Source: Forficula auricularia
Lineage: Eukaryota; Arthropoda; Insecta; Dermaptera; Forficulidae
DNA: 64,000 nt
Assembly: GCA_024734495.1 (NCBI GenBank)
Contig: JALMQS010000089.1
Location: 3,545,445-3,609,444 of the forward strand
Direction: 5' to 3'
Under the pieces are notes generated by a model, which worked only from the letters and a program-made list of their open reading frames with translations, did not search any database and was not told where the DNA came from. A program made the position numbers and the translations under genes. Shown here in pieces: positions 53,726-64,000 of the stretch. Numbering within the stretch: position 1 is the first letter of the stretch; every line of letters begins with the position of its first letter.

Positions 53726-54375
53726 TTAAGATCAACAATGCGCTTATTGGATGATTTGCGACTATTTTCGTGTTTGGTGTACTTTCGCATAGACCATAGA
53801 GCCATAGAGTATATTATGCATAGAGGATTGAATTTTCAGTCATTTCAATAATTTTTTTATGATTTTCAACAAATAATAAATATCCTTAAATTTATATTTA
53901 AATTCAATATTAAATATCCTTAAAGTAATTATATCGTTTTTGGATAATAACTTGCGGGAGGGGGGAGTGGATTTAGGGTGCGAGGGAGTAAATGAAAGTG
54001 TAATTCCAGCACTACGGAACCATGCGGGAGGGAGTGTACTTAAGGAGCGAGGGGGTAAATGAAAATTATGTTCAAGGGGAATTGGGCTTTATTGAAATTA
54101 AAGGGTTTGAATTAATGTTTGTTTTTAGTTTATCCAATGCGAAGCATGGGTAAAGTATTGTAATTTTTATTGATTTGACTTACTAGTATGTATATAATTT
54201 TAAAAAGCTACTACAGTAAATAGGGGAGAGAGAGAACTGTAAATATTACAACCGTTTGTATAACCCAATTTTGTCATCTACTTATCTGTTGCGTGACCAA
54301 AATAAATATTATATATAATAGGGCGCCATGGAAAAATTTTAATTGATAAAAGGCGCCGCGACTCGGAAAAAGTTT
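53726..54375. other. Unassigned stretch ending in a hAT terminus
   Basis: Two rough copies of TGCGGGAGGG..GCGAGGG..GTAAATGAAA lie at 53950-54065. Near 54355-54395 the sequence AGTTTGGGAACCCCTG is the right terminus of a hAT-type element (opposite strand CAGGGGTTCCCAAACT) whose left end I could not find. Confidence 0.45.
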
Positions 54376-54647
54376 GGGAACCCCTGCTCTAAATAATGAT
54401 AAAATAGATGAGGTCGATAAAAAGTCAAGAAACTTTTGAAGGGATCGAGGGGCCAATTTTTGGCGACCCGTCTATTATTTCTGAATTGCATCCAAGGATC
54501 CAAGGTAGCAAGAGAATGCTTGAAAGTCTCTATTCACAGATTAAAGCCATATTCAAGACAGAGGAGAATTTGAGGGTTAGTAGAGAGAGAGAGAATGCAA
54601 AGAATAGAAGAGAATGCAAAATACACCCCCATGAATTTTAAAACTTA

Positions 54648-55238
54648 CCATTTTCCTTTGTATGAGAGAATGATAAATACGAATATGATAGTCTTGCCAG
54701 AAACTCAATTCAGGGATAAAATTTCAATGCTAGGCGTCACACTAGGGTTTCAAAACTCTCCATTTTCCGTTGTATGAGAGAATGATAAATACAAATATGA
54801 TAGTCTTGCCAGAAACTCAATTCAGGGATAAAATTTCAATGCTAGGCGTCACACTCGGGTCTGACCTTTCTTAGAATGACCATATCTCAACTACTGCTAA
54901 AGCTGCAGCGCGCAAGCTTGATCCCCTATTTAGGTCTAGACGCCCAGTCAACTTCTTACACTGTATAGGGCTCAAATTCGTCCCTGTCTTCAATATGGCT
55001 CTCATCTCTGGAGAGGGGCCTCCAAGCATTCTATTGCCACACTGGATGCAATTCAGAAGCGAGCAATTAAACTAATAGGAGACCCCCTGGATCACCGAAG
55101 AAACGTTTCTGCCCTTTCCTGTACTACAGATACTATCATGGTGTCTGTTCAGTCAGAGTTGAAATCAATTATCTCCCCTAAAGCACTCTTTAAGAGAAAC
55201 ACGCGGTGTAACTCCTTCTCTCATCATTATCATAAAAA
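54648..55238 (+). pseudogene. Jockey-like LINE copy, internally deleted and locally duplicated
   Basis: Shares GGGATAAAATTTCAATGCTA, GCAATTAAACTAATAGGAGA and the 3' end CTTCTCTCATCATTATCATA with 3830-4660. The first 112 bp (CCATTTTCC to CACACT) are present twice in tandem (54648 and 54760). The RT frame has several shifts, and the segment before the 3' UTR is missing. Confidence 0.75.
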
Positions 55239-57815
55239 AATTCTATTAAATGTTTTTAAGTGAACAAATTGAGAACAAACAATTGAATACAGAATATGTT
55301 TATTTACGATTCTACGAGACTTGACTATTGAGTCTACGCTTTGGAGTTTATGTTGTCAAAAAATAAAATTTACTGAAACCATCTAGATTGTACGTTTTTG
55401 ATGAGATAAAATTGAAATCCAGGCCATTTGAGCAAACTCAACCAAATGTTTGTATAGATAATATCAGTGGGACCCCAGAAGTCTAAAAATGCAAAAACTG
55501 ACCCCCCCCTACATAATTATAAATAATTTTGAAGGGTCAGGTTGTATGGTAAAGTTAAGTGGATGGCCACAGCCACATCAGAACACGTCAGTTTTTTTTT
55601 TAAATCGTTGAAATAATTTTTTGAGAGAAAAAAAAATAAAAATAAAAACCACCTCAACCCTCAATTTCAGAATTTTCACCCGAACAACCAATAATGAAAA
55701 GAATAACATAAACAATTTGTCATATTTGTTAAGCAGAACGTAATAAATAAAAAACAAACAATTGAATAAACAATATCCTTATTTGCGTATTTTCAAAAAT
55801 CCCTGAAAATATTGCAATAATATAAATTTACTGGCCAAGAAGTTTCGGGTGAAACAATCATTTTTAATGACAATATGCAAAAACGTTCCGATACCTAAAG
55901 TAGTTCTGGACTCGTTTTTAAGAGCTGGGGAAAGTGTATTCATCGATTGGGAGTCACTCAGTCATTTTAACCCCCCTCCACGCCCCTTAATTTTGGGTCG
56001 ATATGCACCAAAATCTAATCAGCTCTTAATCTCAATGGACCAAAACTGCGTGTGAAATTTTGTTTCGATATTCCCACTAGTTTTTGAGCTAGCTCGTCCA
56101 GAAAAATTTGGTAACACACAGGCTAACAGACAACTATAGAAACTAGACTAACAGACATTTTGACAAAACAATTGTTATCTCGAAAAATATAATTTTTTCA
56201 ATGTTCACTTATTAGAGCTTTTTTGTAGACCGAAATGCCATGGTTTCGCTCAATTTTTTTAATCAAAATACTTCCTACCGTTTTTGAGATATTTCGAAAA
56301 AAAGAAGGAAAAAAACACTTTTTTCATGCACTATTACAATACTTGACTATACCCTGCATGGTAAAGTAAAAAAATTCACGGCTTGCTTGATTTCGGTAAG
56401 AAGCTATCTTTTCCAGGTCGGGAGTGATGAAATTTCAATTTTTTTGAATATGTCTATAAAAGTATATAAATGTTATCTAAAAATATGCCTCCTAAAAGCC
56501 AGGAGCCTTCACAAACATGTCACCTTTGCCTATGTCCATGTCAGAATGTCACAGACCTACAAAATTTGAAACTTAATCAAGGTATTACCAGTGACGGTAA
56601 ATCTTTGGTCAAAATCGAGATTCCTCTTTACTTCAAATATAGTCCATTTTAGGGTTCGATCAAAAATAAAACGCGACTCTATGTTAATGTCTGTGTTCGT
56701 CTGAAGCTCGTAAAATGAATAAATATAAATTTATTTTATTATATACACATAAATAATACTATACTTTTATCATGTATTTTTAAAATAAATACTATACTTT
56801 TATCATGTATTTTTTTAAAATAAATTTATAATTGTTTATTATATTAAATGAATAGAGTTCTTTATTAAAAAAACAATGTAAAATTTTACTAATTAGCAGG
56901 TTTCTGGCGAAATTGTCCCTTTTTCAATGGAAAAATTGCAAACTGTTTTGCTTTATTTTATATTTTCTATTAATATTTTTCCAATCTCAAAACTTTAAAT
57001 AAAGAATGAAATTCAGAAAAAAGATTAATTTTGGAAATGATCGAAATTTTTATTTAATAAAAGGCCAGATATGATGGGGTTTTTCAGAAATTTTAAGAAA
57101 AATATTTTTATTTCTAACCAAGTTATATCTATATACAAGACAATGTCTAGAATTAAATTTTTCAAAATATTTATGATTAGTTAAGTTAGAAATATATAAA
57201 TTCAGATTTTATTTTCACTTAATATTTGACAAAAATCACTCCATTCGATTCGCGATCGAATCAAATACAGAAACTTATGATTATTTATGATTAGTTGCTT
57301 TATAATTCTTTCATAAGGCACTACATTTCCCAATTTTACCATTATTAAAGGGAAAATTTCTCACGAAACGTTTGATTAATATAAATTTTGATTTTTTTTA
57401 TAAATAATTATTAATTAAATTTATATATTAATCTATGAATATTATACATTTGCAACAAGCTAGATACTTCTTTGAATTGCTCTTTTAAAATCAATCTATA
57501 CCATATCAGCTTCAAATCGTGAGGAATCAATTTTAAAATGATACTAATCATGGCAGTAAAAGGGTTAAAATTTAATTCAAATTTGGAATTGAAATGAGTT
57601 CTTAATCATGTTTTCCCACCCTAACGTTCAAAAGGCCAATTCACTATAAATAAAGAGTTAAACCAATGCGGCCAAGTTAACTTTTAGATAATTTCCAAAT
57701 TTTCGTAATTCTTATCTATTCAGAGAATTATAAACCTTCTTTAAATAAAAACTTGTATTAGGGGTGATACTTTATTGTAGAAGAACAAACCATCTTTATA
57801 GCTTTGGGTTTAATT
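55239..57815. other. Intergenic AT-rich stretch
   Basis: Open frames at 55849-56055, 56387-56569 and 56470-56652 have no domains and overlap each other. 55433-55510 is a scrap of the 33408/51893 repeat. A short direct repeat TACTATACTTTTATCATGTA occurs at about 56757 and 56788. Phrases near 57190-57270 (CACTTAATATTTGACAAAAA) recur at 18972-18996 with an inverted GATTCGCGAT pair. Confidence 0.45.
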
Positions 57816-58821
57816 TTAAGCTAGTTGTTTCGCGACAATACTAGCAAAAGTTAATGCTAATAACAAGGGTCTTCAACCCGCGGCCCGCCAACAGCACTCT
57901 CAATAACGACTACAAAAAATAATTTTTAGAATTTTTTTTTTATAACATTAAATTTTAAAATTGAAGAAAATAAAGTTCTATGTGAGGGGAGCGTTTGCGC
58001 CCCCCGCTCGGACAATTCGATCGCGACACAATTCCGAGATCAAAAGTAGATCTTATATACCGGCGACCGCTCCCCCCAAATCAGAGGTCTGGATCCGCGC
58101 CTGGGTCCGGCCCGCTGTGCAGAAAAAAAAAATTTGGCCCTTGATTTGTAAAACGTTGAAGACCCCTTTGCTAGAGTATATAGAACAAACAATGAGAATT
58201 CATAAGCCCAAAACTGTTTACTGTTTATGTACCGATTCTAGCCAATCCCGTGCTCGTTTGACAAATCTGGCACCATTGTAAAAGATTGAATATTTTTATA
58301 CTAAAATGACAGATAAAATATATTTTAAAAGTTAAAAAATTTCTATAAAAATGGTTTTCTTATTTTTTAACCAATGTAATCAACGCCTACCTTATGAAAA
58401 TTATAATTTTGAAAAAATCTAGCGGATGCGCGCTTTATACATCTTTGGCTGGTTAAATAAATGCGATGTTGCCAAATTGTTTTTAGTGTAAATTTTTTTT
58501 ATACATTTTTCATTTTTTCAGAAACTGTGTTGTAACTATGAATCAAAATTGTCTTAAAATATGTATTGGTTATTGTTTAATGTTGGTTTAGTTTTTTATA
58601 AAAATGTTAAGAAGGGTTTCTTAATTATGTATGTAAATTTTCCGAAAATCCCGTATAGTGCAATGTATGAGTCTGAAAAACTCTATTTTTGAAATTTAAT
58701 ATCTCCGGATCTATATTGTTCATAAATTTGCCACCAATCGATGCAGAAGTTTTTAAATAATAAGCTGTCTAAATTTCAAAAAAATCCTAAGAAAACCCAT
58801 TTGGCGGAACAACTACCTTAA
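57816..58821 (+). mobile_element. TTAA-target DNA element, family 1 copy 4, interrupted
   Basis: Bounded by TTAA; ends TTAAGCTAGTTGTTTCGCGA and, opposite strand, TTAAGGTAGTTGTTCCGCC. The interior matches copies 1-3 except for a 307-bp insertion at 57864-58170. Confidence 0.85.
57864..58170. mobile_element. hAT element nested in the TTAA element
   Basis: Ends CAAGGGTCTTCAACCCGCGG and, opposite strand, CAAAGGGGTCTTCAACGTTT. GGCCCGC-rich patches lie inside both ends, as in hAT MITEs. The host sequence TTAATGCTAGAATATATAGAAC of the other copies shows the empty site. A degenerate 8-bp duplication (GCTAATAA / GCTAGAGT) is possible. Confidence 0.78.
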
Positions 58822-59317
58822 GGCCTTTATTAGTAAAAAAAATAGTTTCAGAAAAACAGGCATCATCAAGGTCTGAAGCATGTGGTTAATATTTTGATTC
58901 TCTTTACATTTTGTCTTTATATTATCGTTATATTGAGGTCTAAAAAGTAATAACAAATACATTATACGTTTGTGAATCTTCACTTGTAAAATTGAAACCA
59001 GATCTTTATAATTCTTGAGAAGAAAGGCAAATTAGCACAAACTGGATATTGTAGTTTATTTTCATAACTATAAATTTTTTATATAATTAAACTAGACACA
59101 ATTCTTTTTAATAAAGTTGAGGTTTTTTCTTTTTAAACATCTCATTATGACCGATTAGGTGAATCTTCTCAACATAATACTTAAATTATAGACTGAAACC
59201 GATTTTACTGATGAAGACCTTAAAATACGGTCTCATTCCTGATATCTCATTCTTATTCGGTTTATTCTTTTTCACAAGATTTTATTACTTTCTTCAGTTT
59301 TCTTACGTAGGGCCTGC
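58822..59317. other. Intergenic stretch with a broken ribozyme-like hairpin
   Basis: At 59218-59245 CTGATGA, A, GACC..GGTC keeps the first half and stem II of the hammerhead pattern, but GAAA is replaced by TCAT. Otherwise AT-rich and unassigned. Confidence 0.4.
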
Positions 59318-60030
59318 TTTTTAACCGACTTCAAAAAAGGAGAAGGTTCTCTATTCGACTGTTTTTTTTTTTTTTTTTTTTGTGCCTATGTTACCTCATA
59401 TCTCCGGCAATTTTCAACCGATTTTGAAATTTTTTTTTGCATTGGGTCCAGTCTAGCTTCCGATTGGTCCCATTTTTTTTTTCGTTTTTTTTCATTATAT
59501 TAGACCTTTTTTATTAGGTTTGTTTAGACCTAACCTCTTCTGTTTATGAACCGATTTCGATGGTTCTTTTTTTATCCGAAAGGTGGTGTCTTAGGGATGG
59601 TGTCATATTAATTTGGTCAAGTTCTGATGATATGATCACTATTAATATCATCACTAAAAAGAGAAAAATAAAAATAATTTTTAAGAAAAAAATAAAAACA
59701 GACTTCAAAAAATTAAATGCAACAAATAAAATACACTAAAAGGTATAAAATAATTATTATCTTATTTAGTTACAATTAAACGACGAAATATTAACATGAA
59801 ATTACTTTTTTAAGTCGGTGCCAATCGCACTCGACGGATCTTACTTAGTACGTTTGGCGGGTACGCTCGCTTATAGGTATAGTTTGTTTGGTACCGACTT
59901 CAAAAAGTAATTTCATGTTAATATTTCGTCGTTTAGTTGTAACTAAATAAGATAATAATTATTTTATACCTTTTAGTGTATTTTATTTGCTGCATTTAAT
60001 TTTTTGAAGTCGATTTTTTATTTTTTCTTA
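59318..60030 (+). mobile_element. Dispersed element with palindromic end, copy 2
   Basis: Starts AACCGACTTCAAAAAAGGAG, then a T run, AACCGATTTTGAAATT, TCCAGTCTAGCTTCCGATTG and TGAACCGATTTCGATGGTTC. The right half (59700-60020) is the same palindrome as at 46018-46372. Another end of the family is inverted at 63145-63175 (CTCCTCCTTTTTTTCAAGTC). Confidence 0.78.
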
Positions 60031-60166
60031 AAAATTATTTTTATTTCTTCTGAATGTTTTTCTTATGGGAAAAAATAGATTAAAAAACTGATTTTTATCG
60101 ATTGTTGTTTGATTGATTTGACCTGAGGACTCATTATCAAAGGGGGACACCTATATGAGCTCCCGA

Positions 60167-60290
60167 GGGGTGAACCGCGATTGGAATAAGGTGTAAACCG
60201 TCTTTGGAATTCATTAGATAATCTATTGTCTTCTACTTGGAAATGAAAGTGAAAGTAGGTGTACACGATTGTTAGGTCGCGGTTCACCCC
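60167..60290. mobile_element. Intact 124-bp MITE (empty-site reference)
   Basis: Ends GGGGTGAACCGCGATTGGAA and, opposite strand, GGGGTGAACCGCGACCTAAC. The centre ATTCATTAGATAATCTATTG is uninterrupted here, unlike the copy at 12653-13480. Confidence 0.85.
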
Positions 60291-60647
60291 ACGTGAACTC
60301 CTATTCACCAAATTTTGCTAAAAATTTCCCTTTAGCAAAAACTGGTTAATTAATAATTATAATTAACTATTTAATAACAGGCAAATATTTTAAAGACATC
60401 AAATTTCGTTACTCATATGGTCCAAGTTTTACAACTAATAATAATAATAATAAAAATTCAGTTATATATTATTTTCATAAAAAAAAATTTACATTAAGGC
60501 GAAAGTTGAAATTACAAACCAATAAGTTAGTAAAAATATTATTACTCTTGTTCTTTTATAGATTAAATTTTAGGTAATAATTATCCTAGTTTTGATTAAT
60601 GGCAGCCAAAAGCAATAAAACAACTTATAATTTGGATTATTTTATTG
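60291..60647. other. AT-rich spacer
   Basis: No frames or repeat ends of note apart from an AT microsatellite near 60650-60665. Confidence 0.4.
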
Positions 60648-61060
60648 TTAGTATATATATATATATGGGATTGACATTATGGAGGCAGCGGCAACTCAAC
60701 CTTCACAACGAAAACGTCCGTAACATGTCCCGCGTGAAGGATATGTTGGTACACGTCAACGAAGCCAAACACTTGTGGGCTGGCCATGTCATGAGAAGGA
60801 GGGATGATAAATGAAGAGACGCGTCACAACTATTGATACCCCGCCACGTTAAAAGACCCCTTGGCCGACCACCTAAACGCTAGGGTGACTCTTTGACTGA
60901 GCGGAACACCATCAGAGGGCCGGATACAAGACGCAGCGTTGTTAGGCATTGGACGACCCTAGCAAAGAATAGAGAAGGATGGCGCGCAAGTTGGGACTCG
61001 CGTGCACCAAACCGCCGCACTGAGGAACGAGTCGCCAAGTAAGTAACTAAGTAAGTAAGT
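60648..61060 (+). pseudogene. RTE-like LINE 3' end
   Basis: Contains LHNENVRNMSRVKDMLVHVN, then AKHLWAGHVMRRRDDK, KRPLGRPPKR, HWTTLAKNREGWRASW and a final EERVAK. This order (W-A-G-H-V-x-R, G-R-P, A-x-N-R-x-x-W) is the C-terminal tail of RTE-type reverse transcriptases. Stops after MRRRDDK and PPKR break it. It ends with TAAGTAAGTAAGT, the short tandem tail usual for RTE elements. Confidence 0.82.
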
Positions 61061-61295
61061 ATATAAAAATTCTGCTACTCTCGGCAAAAAACTTTCAATT
61101 TAAGTATATATATATATATATATATTTTTGCGTTTGGCTTCCCTAAATCAAATTCGGATAATTCCTAGATACAAACAGGGAGACAGGTCTATTCACTATA
61201 TCTTTAGATGTAATGTGCTTTAATATAGATGTAAAAAAAAATAATAATAATTACATTATTGTTTTACATTATTTATTAAATTTAAAAAATACAAA

Positions 61296-62675
<1,380 letters not shown>

Positions 62676-63039
62676 CTAAAATAAGAAATAAATCATAATT
62701 AGTAAAAAAATGTTAAGAACCGAGGAGAGGAATACAATACTTTCACATATATTTGAGATCATATAATATAAGTGAAAGTAAAAAAAAATCAATTTTTACA
62801 TAAAACCCAGCTATACATATAATAATAATTATCAAATTGGATTAAATATCTAGACATCTAGAGGATATTTTTAAAAATAGCAAACCTCTGATTTTATTTT
62901 TGATAATTTATTAGAAAAAAAAAAATACGAAATAGAAAATATCTCGATCCAAGTAAATTAAATTTTCGTTTTGTGACAAGATCATAGATAATTATTATTA
63001 ATAATAGAGCTTTTAAACTTTAATATAATTCTTGTATTC

Positions 63040-63112
63040 AATCATAATACGAAATTAGATATCTTCATATTAAAATCTCAGAAGACCGTCGTTTGTTATA
63101 ATCATTTAAAAA
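63040..63112 (-). ncRNA. Second U35-like box C/D copy
   Basis: In the upstream RPS11 intron. Box C-like ATGATTA (63105-63099), guide ACGACGGTCT (63092-63083), D' CTGA (63081-63078) and ATGAAGAT as C' (63068-63061). One extra T before the guide. The 3' box D is not evident, so this may be a non-functional copy. Confidence 0.55.
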
Positions 63113-63579
63113 TACAAGATTTATAAGTAGGTAATATGATAACCTCCTCCTTTTTTTCAAGTCGGTTAAAAATAAAGACTAGGTGTTATACTTATTATAA
63201 TCATGCATGGAGATATATAAATCCCAGATATAGAATTACTAAATTGAATAATTTTCTAATTAGGTTGGTATAATAAAAGAAACCAATAAGAATTAGAAAA
63301 TTAATTTAATCTGTGGGTTAAATCAGAAAAAATAAATATAAAATGTTTATTAAATATGTAGACGTTTCTGAAAAATTCTCTCTATTAGAATGTAGTTGCT
63401 TATTTGAAATAAGTACATATCTACATTCTTAAATTTTTTCTTTGATGAAGAGAGAATTTTTCCCGAATGGTTTAGATAATTAACGTTTTATAATTGCTAC
63501 TTTTATAAATAATTTATATCATAAATAATTATTATTAACAAGAGAGGGTTAGATAAACTTTAAAATACTTCTTGTATTC

Positions 63580-63650
63580 AATCATAATACGATATTAGAA
63601 ATCTTCATATTAAAATCTCAGAAGACCGTCGTTGTTATAATCATTTAAAA
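63580..63650 (-). ncRNA. Third U35-like box C/D copy
   Basis: Box C-like ATGATTA (63644-63638), guide ACGACGGTCT (63632-63623), D' CTGA (63621-63618) and C' ATGAAGAT. It belongs to a roughly 140-bp direct repeat shared with 63000-63125. Confidence 0.55.
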
Positions 63651-63682
63651 ATACAAGATTTAAAAGTAATAAAATAAATTAA

Positions 63683-63880
63683 TAAAGTAAGGGGTGTGTA
63701 GTTTCACAGTGAATGAAATAAAACTCAAGAGGTTTATACAAACTCAATATATTTCGGATTATTAGTTCATCTGATTTTAGTCCTGATGATGGACTAATAA
63801 TCCGAAATATATTGAGTTTGTATAAACCTTTTGAGTTTTATTCCATTCACTGTGAAACTACACACCCCTTACTTTATTAA
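63683..63880. repeat. Palindrome with a hammerhead-like core
   Basis: Ends GTGTGTAGTTTCACAGTGAA and TTCACTGTGAAACTACACAC are inverted, followed inward by TGAAATAAAACTCAA-type text. The flank ACATGTTTCACCTAAAACCT is shared with 18593-18615 (ATGTTTCACCGAAAACTC), linking it to the same family. Confidence 0.85.
63781..63820 (+). ncRNA. Hammerhead-like motif
   Basis: TC, CTGATGA, T, GGA..TCC, then GAA-ATATAT-T and GA. Core intact, stem III ATATAT self-complementary, triplet ATT. The left arm (minus strand, about 63745-63775) reads CAGATGA and is disabled. Confidence 0.5.
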
Positions 63881-64000
63881 TAACATGTTTCACCTAAAAC
63901 CTACACCACTTTCTCTAAGTAAAATTAATCAAATAAAGACTAGGTGTTATTTGAGAATATAGTATACTTATTATAATCATGCATGGGTTGGTATAGTAAA

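Larger units (their letters stand above)
62676..63682. other. RPS11 upstream intron
   Basis: Contains a direct repeat of about 140 bp (63000-63125 and 63530-63665), the end of a dispersed element at 63145-63175, and a small inverted repeat AATTCTCTCT..AGAGAGAATT at 63375-63452. AAATAAAGACTAGGTGTTAT with CTTATTATAATCATGCATGG also occurs twice (63171-63208 and 63936-63985). Confidence 0.6.

Noticed and set aside
59218..59245. CTGATGA with GACC/GGTC stem considered as a ribozyme
   Set aside because: The invariant GAAA is missing (TCAT instead), so the core is broken; kept only as a decayed relic.
62676..64000. 5' exon(s) of RPS11
   Set aside because: No segment here encodes the conserved N-terminal block ending TPKE with a donor; the exon must lie beyond the window.

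Overview
This is a strongly AT-rich, intron-bearing, transposon-packed piece of an animal nuclear genome, most likely an arthropod. The evidence is spliceosomal GT-AG introns, a 40S ribosomal protein gene, an autophagy-receptor-like gene of the TAX1BP1/CALCOCO group, and a mobile-element mix (jockey-like and RTE-like LINEs, a Penelope-like element, hAT, PIF/Harbinger, TTAA-target and mariner-type elements) that is common in insects and crustaceans. The species cannot be fixed from the sequence. Nothing bacterial is present.

Only two protein genes can be supported, both on the minus strand. The first runs from 51237 down to about 17748: 14 short exons, roughly 2.6 kb of coding sequence, spread over 33.5 kb. 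It has an acidic N-terminus with a LIR-like motif, a SKICH domain and a long coiled coil, so it reads as a TAX1BP1/CALCOCO homologue. Its C-terminal zinc fingers are not visible and the last exon may not be the true end. The second is the 3' part of RPS11 (uS17): two exons at 61296-61419 and 62470-62675, with the 5' exon(s) beyond the window. The RPS11 introns hold three copies of a box C/D snoRNA-like sequence whose guide matches the large-subunit rRNA site served by U35/SNORD35 in vertebrates, where RPS11 also hosts that snoRNA.

The rest is mobile DNA. Region 1-17.7 kb is an accumulation of hAT elements, LINE fragments, foldback elements (two with tRNA-like or B-box sequences) and TIR elements. 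The introns of the TAX1BP1-like gene (18-51 kb) hold most of the palindromes, a Penelope GIY-YIG endonuclease remnant, a LINE remnant, PIF/Harbinger and hAT MITEs, a mariner foldback and a G-rich expanded repeat. Region 51.3-61.2 kb is intergenic, with LINE 3' ends, TTAA elements with nested insertions, and an RTE 3' end. The right end, 62.7-64 kb, is an RPS11 intron with the two further snoRNA-like copies and one ribozyme-bearing palindrome.

The most striking pattern is a dispersed hairpin motif, CTGANGA - stem II - GAAA - short self-complementary stem III, found in at least 14 places on both strands and usually in the arms of palindromic repeats. This is the hammerhead ribozyme core. Several copies also have a pairing stem I and an NUH cleavage triplet. 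One copy sits beside a Penelope GIY-YIG domain, which agrees with the known association of hammerhead ribozymes with Penelope-like retroelements.
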